From Myxococcaceae bacterium (GTDB taxonomy: Bacteria; Myxococcota; Myxococcia; Myxococcales; Myxococcaceae), in assembly GCA_016793095.1 (NCBI GenBank), contig JAEUJQ010000039.1, positions 1 to 64,000 of the forward strand: DNA of 64,000 bases, in the 5' to 3' direction. Position numbers and translations under genes: made by a program. Numbering within the stretch: position 1 is the stretch's first letter; every line of letters begins with the position of its first letter. Shown piece after piece: positions 18,773 through 27,986 of the stretch. The notes beneath the pieces were generated by a model. That model was not told the origin of the DNA, searched no databases, and saw only the letters and a program-made list of their open reading frames with translations.

Positions 18773-18874
18773 GGCGACACCATCGCATAGTCGAGGGGCC
18801 AGGCTGCGCGGGTCACGCGACGCCACCGCCGACTCCATCGACGCGGCGGTGCAGTGCGATAGGAGGTGGCCTGC

Positions 18875-19363
18875 ATGGACTCGTTGACCGCCCGGGTGGG
18901 AGCGCTGCGCCGCCGTTCGAGGGCGCTCGAGGCCGAGGTGCAGCGGCTCGAAGGCCAGGTCGCGAACCTCGAGAAGCTGCTCGAGACCCGTGACGACGCT
19001 GCGCTCGCCAGTCGGCTCGAGGGGCTGCAGGTCGAGCTCGAGGCGGCGCAGCGCGAGCGGGAACGCGTGGCCGACGAGCTCGAGGGCGCCGAGCACGAGG
19101 TGCGCGAGCAGGCCGAGTCCATCGACGAGCTGGAGCGGCTCGTCGACTCGTTCGCCGCCGTCGCGCAGAAGGCGCCCGAGCTCGCGACGGTGCTGGGCTC
19201 GATGCGGCTGATGGTGGGTGCGCTCGCGACCGCCCGGCGGCTCCAGCGCGCGCAGCCGCAGTTGACCGAGCCGGCTGAGCTCGTCGCGTCGTTGACGAAG
19301 GCGCTGTTGTTGCTGGCCGAGACGCTGTCGAGGGTGAGCGCGCACGAGAGGCTGAAGGAGTGA
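18875..19363 (+). CDS. Coiled-coil protein of unknown function
   Basis: 162 residues. The ATG at 18875 has a perfect AGGAGG eight bases upstream, so it is preferred over the in-frame GTG at 18866. Residues about 5-100 are one long heptad-rich coiled coil (SRALEAEVQRLEGQVANLEK, QRERERVADELEGAEHEV). After a break, two more hydrophobic helices follow (about 105-155). There is no signal peptide. It is the kind of short Leu/Glu/Arg helical protein often found alone in these genomes, and structural or polar scaffolding is only a guess. Its stop lies directly in front of a coding remnant. Confidence 0.75.
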   Translation: MDSLTARVGALRRRSRALEAEVQRLEGQVANLEKLLETRDDAALASRLEGLQVELEAAQRERERVADELEGAEHEVREQAESIDELERLVDSFAAVAQKAPELATVLGSMRLMVGALATARRLQRAQPQLTEPAELVASLTKALLLLAETLSRVSAHERLKE

Positions 19364-19366
19364 TGA

Positions 19367-19675
19367 GGCGCGGGGCTCGACTTCGAGTGGGGCCGCAGTC
19401 GCTTCGGCGCGAAGGCTGACTTCGTCGAGCAGTGGCTCAACCGCGGAGACGGCGTGCCCGGCACCGAGGTGGCGGTGAACGCGGCGCACGTGTTCGACGT
19501 GACGGAGCCGGCGACGAAGCCGGCGCTCTCCGGGAGCCAGCCGCACTGGTGGCCCATCGACGCGTACCTGACGCTCGAGCCGGGCTTCTCGACGTCGCTC
19601 GAGGTGACCGGCAGCTTCGACGCGGCGGCGCTGCGCGAGCGGTTTCCCGCGGGCCAGCGCCAGGCGGTCGAGTAG
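19367..19675 (+). pseudogene. C-terminal remnant of an unidentified gene without a start
   Basis: Immediately after the preceding stop (TGATGA), a frame stays open for 102 codons and ends at TAG. It has no ATG; the only possible start is an internal GTG at 19454 that would discard coherent upstream sequence. The translation is protein-like rather than repetitive: DFEWGRSRFGAKADFVEQWL, then PHWWPIDAYLTLEPGF and a tail SFDAAALRERFPAG. Third-position GC is high, as in neighbouring genes. I read it as the surviving 3' part of a gene whose 5' end was deleted at the junction. The family is not recognised. A functional short protein starting at 19454 (73 residues) cannot be excluded. Confidence 0.45.
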
Positions 19676-19678
19676 CTC

Positions 19679-20479
19679 CTACTTCACGGTGTCTGCCGCG
19701 GCGTCCACGTCGGGGCACGGCGGCAGCGCGTTCAAGACGCTGACGAGCTGGTCGCGGACGGCGGGAACGCTCGCGTTCCGCGACGTCGTGGCCATCACGC
19801 CGGACAACCACAACCCGGTGGAGGCTGTCCCGATGGGTGACGGGTCGCGGAAGACAGGTGAGCCGCTGTCGCCGACCGCGACGTTCATGCCGGGGTGAGA
19901 CCGCGTCTGGTACGGGCTGGTTCCGGTGCCCACCAGCGTCACGGGCGCGAAGTGCACCCGCGGGCCGGCCCGGTCCGGGTCCACGTGCTGGTAGCCGACG
20001 TACCTCCAACGCGAGGGGCTCTCCGCCTGGAGCTGGTCGAACTGCGTCGCCGAGAGCAGCCGCGCGGGGACGAGCTGATTGTAGCAGCGGTCGAGCTGCA
20101 CGATGCCGAGGTCGGGCGCGAACTTCCAGCCGCCGACCTGCTTCGCCTCGACGATGTACGTCTCTGGATATCGAACGTCGTCGCCGAAGCGGATGGTGAT
20201 GAGCGGGAAGCCAGACGGGTCGTCCGTGACGCAGTGCCCGGCGCTGAGGACCGCGTTCCGAGCGACCGCCACCACGACACAGCCCCGTCGCACGGTTGGC
20301 CAGTACGACGTGTACAGCCAGCCGACGGTGTTTCGGTACGCCTTGTCTCGCAGGACGTTTCCGGTGGTGGCCTGCTCGACCTGCGCTGCGTCGTCGCCTG
20401 GCAGGTCGATCGTCACCGCGTCAGGCGTGCCGCAGCCGAGCAGTGTCACGACTCCGATGACCGCGAACGTTCGTTTCAT
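19679..20479 (-). CDS. Trypsin-like serine endopeptidase, lipoprotein
   Basis: 266 residues. A lipoprotein signal (FAVIGVVTLLGCGT) predicts Cys16 lipidation. The chymotrypsin fold triad is complete: His82 in AVLSAGHCVT, Asp123 in APDLGIVQLD, and Ser205 in AVGDSGSPVF. The region between follows the S1 family pattern, including GTSPYQTRSHPG before the serine loop. It should be an exported, membrane-tethered protease. A Cys pair (RRGCVV and GHC) matches the usual disulfide around the His loop. It ends three bases from the remnant on the other strand. Confidence 0.93.
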   Translation of the reverse strand: MKRTFAVIGVVTLLGCGTPDAVTIDLPGDDAAQVEQATTGNVLRDKAYRNTVGWLYTSYWPTVRRGCVVVAVARNAVLSAGHCVTDDPSGFPLITIRFGDDVRYPETYIVEAKQVGGWKFAPDLGIVQLDRCYNQLVPARLLSATQFDQLQAESPSRWRYVGYQHVDPDRAGPRVHFAPVTLVGTGTSPYQTRSHPGMNVAVGDSGSPVFRDPSPIGTASTGLWLSGVMATTSRNASVPAVRDQLVSVLNALPPCPDVDAAADTVK

Positions 20480-20677
20480 GCGCCTCTCCTCGTGTTGCCT
20501 GCCTCGCAGGCGTGCGCCGGACTCGCTTCACGAACGGTGCCAGCCGCAGCCCGCTCAAGCGCTCGAACGGTGGAAGGCGCTGTCGCCGCGGGAGCGACAG
20601 GGTGAGCAGGTCGACGCCCCGAAACGTCGCCCCGGAGGCGACACGTGCCGCCATCGCGCTGAGCGGCTCCCCTCGTC

Positions 20678-22825
<2,148 letters not shown>

Positions 22826-22837
22826 TCAACGCTCCCG

Positions 22838-23509
22838 TCACTTTCGCCTCATTCCCTTGTCGAGAGCCCTCCGCGCGACTTCAAGCACCTCCCGCCCTGC
22901 CGGCGCCGCGTTCCCCAGAGCCTCATCGATTGCGGTCTTTGCTTCGACACCCAGCGCAGCCAACACGCGCAAGGCCTCTCGCGCAGGACGCTCCTGCTTC
23001 CAGGGTGGCCGGCCTTGCCATGCTGCAATCGCCCGAACAGCCCTGCGCGCGGCTTCCCCACGATCGGCAGCGAGATCCAGGAACGACCAGCCGTCGTAGC
23101 GCTGCGCCACCATCCTCCCCCACATCGCCGGCTCCACCTCGACCCACTCGGGCAGCGGCAGCGCGAACAGGGTCCGGTCGCGCCGATCACCCGGCCATGC
23201 CGCGACGACTTCTCGCACGAGCCTGGTCAACGGTGCCCGCACCTCGCACGCCACCTGAAGCCTCGCATCCAGGCGCTCCGGTGGCTGCTCACCTCGGCTC
23301 TCGTGCCACCGGTAGAGTGCCAGCACGAACGTGACCTCGGTCCAGAAGTTGGGCTCCGCTTTCAGGCGACGCTCCAACAGGTCGAGCGCCTCTCGCCGGT
23401 TCGCGAGCACCTCGACCCCCAACGGGACGGCATGGTCCCAGGTGAAGGAGGTGACTGTGAAGGGGAGTGTAGGGCCTGCGCGAAGCTCACGTCTCGGACC
23501 GGGAGCCAT
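22838..23509 (-). CDS. Hypothetical helical protein
   Basis: 223 residues if started at the ATG at 23509; an ATG 25 codons upstream is possible. No known family was recognised. The body consists of short amphipathic helices: REALDLLERRLKAEPNFWTE, FVLALYRWHESRG, then RPAREALRVLAALGVEAK and NAAPAGREVLEVARRALDKG. Their spacing resembles weak HEAT- or TPR-like units. There is no signal or membrane helix. The gene lies upstream of fadH on the same strand, 135 bases away, so co-transcription is possible but unproven. Coding bias supports it being real. Confidence 0.6.
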   Translation of the reverse strand: MAPGPRRELRAGPTLPFTVTSFTWDHAVPLGVEVLANRREALDLLERRLKAEPNFWTEVTFVLALYRWHESRGEQPPERLDARLQVACEVRAPLTRLVREVVAAWPGDRRDRTLFALPLPEWVEVEPAMWGRMVAQRYDGWSFLDLAADRGEAARRAVRAIAAWQGRPPWKQERPAREALRVLAALGVEAKTAIDEALGNAAPAGREVLEVARRALDKGMRRK

Positions 23510-23906
23510 CGTCGGCGGTCGGACCGAGACGCAGTCGCGGCTGAGCCGCGCGCCTCCTGCTGGCCGCACACCTGTACCCTCCACGGCTGCCCGGCGCTTG
23601 CTCCTGCCACGTGACGTCTATGGCCTGCTCGAGCACCACGACTCGTGGTTGGGCGGCGACGCACGAGGGTGCGTTGAGCGACGTCGCGCCACTGGGCGGG
23701 CGATGCGCGTGGTCGCCGTCAGGTCCTGCGTGCCGAGCGCGTGGTGCAGGTCGACCACCCGCCTGACCCTCACGCTCAAGGGTGAATCCTCTCCATCGTC
23801 GTCGCTGTCGGATCGTCCTCCTCGACGACGCAGACGGCCGGCATGGTCCTGGAACGCGTGCTGAACCCGGGCGCCCTCGACGCCCACCGAGACGATCCGC
23901 TCCGCG
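23510..23906. other. About 400 bases without a convincing gene
   Basis: Frames here are open on both strands, but their translations are Arg/Ser/Pro-rich and show no start, signal or domain. A reverse-strand frame of about 90 codons (23618-23887) ends close to the next gene and has a few protein-like words but no credible ribosome site. I see no hairpin strong enough to call a terminator. Confidence 0.5.
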
Positions 23907-25460
23907 TCACTCTCCGACGATCTTGAACTCGACCCGGCGGTTCTTCTCTCTGCCGGCCGGCGTGTCGTTGGGCACCGCGGGCCGCGCCGCCCCGTAGCCG
24001 ATGGGCTCGAGGCGCGAGGGGTCGACCTTCTTCGTCGAGAGGTACTTCACCACGGCCTCGGCGCGGCGCTGGCTGAGCTTCTGGTTCTTCTCCGCGGCGC
24101 CGACGTTGTCGGTGTGCCCTTCGACCTGCACCTTCTTGATCTCCGGGTGGGCCGTGAGGATCGACACGATCTGATCGAGCAGGCGCCACGACCGCTTCTG
24201 CACCGTCGCGCCGTTGGTGTCGAAGTACACCTTGTCGAGGATCTCGAGCTTCTCCTTCGTGATGACGACGAGCTGCTTGTTCTCCTTCGGGCAGCCCTGG
24301 TTGTCCGCCGGCCCCTTCACCGCGGGGCAGTTGTCCGACGGGTCGGCCACGCCATCGCCGTCGGTGTCGGGCGGAGGCGCCACGCGCGGATCGGTCTCGC
24401 CCTCGTCCACGACACCGTTCTTGTTCTTGTCCTCGTCACCGTCGGAGACGCCGTCGCCGTCGGTGTCGGACTTGAGGGCATCGGTGCGCCCCGCGACCTC
24501 GACGCCGTCCGGCAGACCATCGCCGTCGGTGTCCGCCTTGAGCGGGTCGGTCTGGCCCGTCACCTCAGCGCCGTCCGCCAGGGTGTCCTTGTCGGTGTCG
24601 GGCTCGAGCGCGTCGGTGCCCTTCGCGTGCTCGTCACCATCCGAAAGCCCGTCGCGGTCGGTGTCGGGCTGGAGCGGGTTGGTGCGCCTGGTGAGCTCGA
24701 CGCCATCGGGCACGCCGTCGCCGTCGGTATCAGCCTTGAGCGGGTCGGTCTTGCCGGAGACCTCGGCGTCGTCGCGCAGCCCGTCGCTGTCGGTATCGGC
24801 CTTCTTCAAATCGGTCCCCAGCTGCTGCTCGACGTCGTTCGTCAGCCCGTCGCCGTCGTCATCGGCCGGCGGCGGAGGGGTGGGATCGACGGGCAGGAGA
24901 TCGAACGAGCCTGCGGCGCCGAGCGTGACGAGCACGGTGGCTCCGCGCCTCGACGTCGCAGACGGCGCGAGGACGAGCGCACGCGCGAACGGCCCCAGGC
25001 CGAAGCGCCGCGTCAGGCTGAAGAGGTAGCCACCGCCGCCATCGACCGCGAGCTGCGCGCCTTCGAAGGCGCGAAACCCCACGTGCAGCGAGGTCCACAG
25101 ATGTCCCGCGTCGCTGTCGAGCAGCCGCAGCCGCGCTCCGAGCCCGGCGCCCGCGAGCACGACGGTCGAAGGAACCTGCTCGAGGTTGCGCACGGCCAGC
25201 CACGACGGGATGAGCTGCACGCCGACCTCGCCGATGAGCTCGAGCGCGAGCGGCGGGAGCACCTGGTAGTCGAGGCCGAGCGTGAGGTGCGGGCCGAACG
25301 ACTGCGCCGCGTACCGCGTCTCGATCGCCGTTCCAAAGCGGCCACTCAGCGGCGCGCCGAGCCCCAGGTCGGCGTTCAGGTGCAGCCTGCCGCCCTGCGC
25401 AGCCGCGAGCGGCGCCCAGCAGCACACGAAAAGCGCCAGGCCAAGCCAGCGCCGCCGCAT
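23907..25460 (-). CDS. OmpA-family outer-membrane protein with TSP3 calcium repeats
   Basis: 517 residues. A signal peptide (LGLALFVCCWAPLAAAQG) is followed by a beta-barrel (about 22-170). Then come eight to nine thrombospondin type 3-like repeats with the DTDGDGxxDGxE pattern (about 190-380), each supplying Asp ligands for calcium. The C-terminal OmpA domain (about 395-517) contains VYFDTNGATVQ, VQVEGHTDNVGAAEKNQKLS and QRRAEAVVKYL, with the Asp and Arg used to bind peptidoglycan, and ends RRVEFKIVGE. It should anchor the outer membrane to the wall with a rigid, calcium-stiffened stalk. It is the last of five reverse-strand genes starting at 36507 and lies 73 bases after the previous one, so it could anchor the products encoded upstream. 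Confidence 0.93.
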   Translation of the reverse strand: MRRRWLGLALFVCCWAPLAAAQGGRLHLNADLGLGAPLSGRFGTAIETRYAAQSFGPHLTLGLDYQVLPPLALELIGEVGVQLIPSWLAVRNLEQVPSTVVLAGAGLGARLRLLDSDAGHLWTSLHVGFRAFEGAQLAVDGGGGYLFSLTRRFGLGPFARALVLAPSATSRRGATVLVTLGAAGSFDLLPVDPTPPPPADDDGDGLTNDVEQQLGTDLKKADTDSDGLRDDAEVSGKTDPLKADTDGDGVPDGVELTRRTNPLQPDTDRDGLSDGDEHAKGTDALEPDTDKDTLADGAEVTGQTDPLKADTDGDGLPDGVEVAGRTDALKSDTDGDGVSDGDEDKNKNGVVDEGETDPRVAPPPDTDGDGVADPSDNCPAVKGPADNQGCPKENKQLVVITKEKLEILDKVYFDTNGATVQKRSWRLLDQIVSILTAHPEIKKVQVEGHTDNVGAAEKNQKLSQRRAEAVVKYLSTKKVDPSRLEPIGYGAARPAVPNDTPAGREKNRRVEFKIVGE

Positions 25461-25533
25461 TCGGGGTCGGGTGAGAAAGCCGGTCACGAGGAGCCCCTCT
25501 GAGTTGCAGTTCGATGACGGTGCCCGCACGGCG

Positions 25534-26097
25534 TCAGCCCCCATCCGGCGGCTCGCTGCCCGCGTCGAACGGGACCGAGACCGGGCCTGCGTCGACGACG
25601 GTGGTGTCTCCGTGTGGCCGCGTGTCGAGGTCCGCGCAGCTGCCGGCGTCGGTGCCCTCGAACTCGTTGAGCAGCCCGTACTGCCGCGACGCGAGCGTGG
25701 GCGCGTTCGGGTTGTGGGTGACGACCTCGAAGAAGCCAGCGTCGGGGTCGACGTCGGGCGTGAGGAAGAGGCGGTAGGCGTACTGCACCCGCGCGCGCGG
25801 CATGCAGACGAGGGTCTCCCAGACGCCGCCGTCACGAACGAGGGGAATGGCCGGAACGAACGGGCCGCTGAAGCCGAACAGCTCGGCCGCCGCCTCGCTC
25901 GACGCCGCGTGCGCGAACCGCACCGGGCAACAGCCGGAGTCGGGGAGCTCGAGGCTCCCGGCGTCGGCGTCGTACTTCGGCAGCGTGCGCCGTGGCGGAT
26001 CACCCTGGCCAGGCAGCTCACGCCCGAGCACGTCTGGCTCGGAGAAGGGCTGGGAGCAGGAGGCCACCACCATGCCGATCACGAGGGCGCGTCTCAC
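25534..26097 (-). CDS. Lipoprotein with a possible glycogen-binding-type (CBM48-like) E-set domain
   Basis: 187 residues. The lipoprotein signal is short (ALVIGMVVASCSQ). Residues about 60-150 contain FGFSGPFVPAIPLVRDGGVW and PRARVQYAYRLFLTPDVDPD. The order of F.G.F..a.pL...g.gvW and then v.Y.f..d resembles the N-terminal E-set of isoamylase/AMPK glycogen-binding domains, though this is a visual match only. The C-terminus is Asp/Ala/Gly-rich and ends at EPPDGG. The ATG overlaps the stop of the HEAT-like gene by four bases, so it is translationally coupled. A small surface accessory lipoprotein of the cluster is the likely role. Confidence 0.75.
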   Translation of the reverse strand: MRRALVIGMVVASCSQPFSEPDVLGRELPGQGDPPRRTLPKYDADAGSLELPDSGCCPVRFAHAASSEAAAELFGFSGPFVPAIPLVRDGGVWETLVCMPRARVQYAYRLFLTPDVDPDAGFFEVVTHNPNAPTLASRQYGLLNEFEGTDAGSCADLDTRPHGDTTVVDAGPVSVPFDAGSEPPDGG

Positions 26098-27986
26098 GGG
26101 GCCACCTCGCGGATCTCGTCGGGGCTCAACAGCTCGAGCGCCACGCTCGCCAGCCCGTCCCGGCGCGCGAGCGCCCGCTTCGCCTGCGCCTTCAGCAGCG
26201 CCCGCACGTCCGGCGCCTGCGCGACGACGGAGCCGCCGACGAGCCTCAAGAGGGCCTTCCTCGCGATGACGCCGTGCTCCTCGCTCCGCAGCTCCTCGAC
26301 GAGCACGCGCGCCAACCGCTCGCCCGCCGCCGCCTTCGCGTCGAAGTGCTGGGCCTCGATGGTGACGAAGAGGTCCTTCTTCACGAACAACGAGCGCTCG
26401 TTGAGCAGGAAGGCGACGCTGAACGCCTCGGTGTCGGTGGGGGGCATGCGGCGAACGACCTTCGCGGCGGCGCGACGCACGTCCTCCTCGGGAGACGTCG
26501 TGAAGGGCACGGCCTCACCCAGCAGCGCCGGGTCGCCCAGGTTCGCCAGCGCCTTCAACGCGGTGCCCTGCGTGCGGCGATCGGCGGACGCGCTCAGGTG
26601 ATCTCGCACGGCCGCGAGCGCCTCTGCGCGAACGTCAGGGTCCTCGTTGCGCCCGGCCATGGTGGAGACCGCGAGCAACGACTCGGTCGCGACGAAGCGG
26701 GGGGCGCCGGTCGGGTCGCCCTCGAGCGCCTGGGAGGAGGTGCGGAACTCCGACGCGAGCTCCTTGCCCACGTCGGCGCGATCGACCAACGAGAACATCG
26801 CCCGCGCCCGAACCGTCGGGGGCGCGACCGGATCCCGCATCAGGCCGAGCAGCGCGTCGCGGGCCTCGGGCGTGCGCGCGTTGCCCATCGCGATGAAGAA
26901 CGGGTTGAGCCCGTCCTCGGTCACCTTGCCCCGCTTGAGCTCGGCCACGACCTCGCCCGTCTTCTCGGGCCGCGCTTCGAGGAAGGCGCGCAGCGGAGGC
27001 CAGGACGCCGCGAGGTTCTGGTCCCGCGTGGACGCGGCCTGCGTGAGCGCCACCGCCTCGGCGGCGGACTTGTCGGCCATCTGCGTGCGCAGGGCCCGAT
27101 CGGTGGCGGTGACGGGCATGGCCTGTCGACGCGCGACGGCCTTCGAGAGCAGGTCGACGAAGACGTAGTGGCGCTGGTCGTGATCGAGGTGCGAGAGCGC
27201 CTGGCTGCCCGCCGTCGCCGACGCGCGGACCCGCGTGCGGGTGGTGCCGGTCGTCGCCTCGAGCGTCTCGTCCGTCTCCAGGGTGTCGAACCACCGCCCC
27301 TGCCCCCGTCGCACCGACGAGAAGCCGGTGACGTGGGTCGCCTCGCCGCCGAACCACAGCTGGCCGTACGACTGCACGCGCCGCTGCGCCAGCAGGGCGC
27401 CGTCGACCTTCGCCGTCGTCGCGCCCGCTGTGTACGCGCCCCGGGCGTTGTGGCGCGTGAGCGACTCCTGCCCCTTCGTCCACCGCCAGCCGAGCTCCCA
27501 GAGGGCGGCCTGCTGCAGGCGGGCCTCGGGCGGCTGGGTCGTCTCGTGGCGCGCGAAGCGCACGACCTCGCAGGCCTCGTCGAGCTCGAGCAGGAAGGCG
27601 CCGGCGTAGGCGCTCGCCGGCACGTGCCCCGTGACCGAGACGTCGGTGAGCTCACCCACCGCGAGCGCCCGCGTCGCGTCGGCCGCCAGCACCTCGAGCC
27701 GCGCCGTCGCCTCGAGCGACTCCGCCAGCACCGCGCGCGCCCCCGAGGGGACGGGCGTGTTCGAGAGGTCCACCGAGCTCTGCACCGACAGCCTCACGTC
27801 GACCCGGTCGCCGGTCTCGAAGGCGCAGCCCGTCGTCTCGAGCGGCCGCGTCGAGGCGATCGCCCGGACGAGGGAGGCCGGCCCCGAGGGGGCCTCGGAC
27901 GGCTGCGCTCCGTCACCGCTCCACAGGGCGACGGCCGTCACGAGCGCGACCGCGGCCACCACCAGGACGACACGAAGGGGCCTCAT
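26094..27986 (-). CDS. Exported or membrane-anchored HEAT-repeat-like protein
   Basis: 630 residues. One N-terminal hydrophobic helix (VVLVVAAVALVTAVALWSG) acts as signal or anchor; no lipobox Cys follows directly. About 50-280 is beta-rich (VDVRLSVQSSVDLS, ARLEVLAADATRALAVGELT, then a segment rich in WRWTKGQ and RQxxxYGQLWFGGE). About 330-630 is alpha-helical with regular paired helices typical of HEAT repeats (PEARDALLGLMRDPVAPP, PDVRAEALAAVRDHLSAS, TQGTALKALANLGDPALLGE, EEDVRRAAAKVVRRMPP). A beta domain followed by a helical superhelix is the layout of vitellogenin-type lipid transfer proteins, but I cannot test that. Both ends overlap neighbours by four bases. Confidence 0.82.
   Translation of the reverse strand: MRPLRVVLVVAAVALVTAVALWSGDGAQPSEAPSGPASLVRAIASTRPLETTGCAFETGDRVDVRLSVQSSVDLSNTPVPSGARAVLAESLEATARLEVLAADATRALAVGELTDVSVTGHVPASAYAGAFLLELDEACEVVRFARHETTQPPEARLQQAALWELGWRWTKGQESLTRHNARGAYTAGATTAKVDGALLAQRRVQSYGQLWFGGEATHVTGFSSVRRGQGRWFDTLETDETLEATTGTTRTRVRASATAGSQALSHLDHDQRHYVFVDLLSKAVARRQAMPVTATDRALRTQMADKSAAEAVALTQAASTRDQNLAASWPPLRAFLEARPEKTGEVVAELKRGKVTEDGLNPFFIAMGNARTPEARDALLGLMRDPVAPPTVRARAMFSLVDRADVGKELASEFRTSSQALEGDPTGAPRFVATESLLAVSTMAGRNEDPDVRAEALAAVRDHLSASADRRTQGTALKALANLGDPALLGEAVPFTTSPEEDVRRAAAKVVRRMPPTDTEAFSVAFLLNERSLFVKKDLFVTIEAQHFDAKAAAGERLARVLVEELRSEEHGVIARKALLRLVGGSVVAQAPDVRALLKAQAKRALARRDGLASVALELLSPDEIREVAP

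Noticed and set aside
20480-20677. Short reverse-strand frame between the protease gene and fadH
   Set aside because: It reads as Arg/Leu/Pro-rich sequence without start or domain; probably the promoter region of the protease gene.
23618-23887. Possible small reverse-strand gene before the OmpA gene end
   Set aside because: No credible ribosome site and no family. A few protein-like words are not enough.
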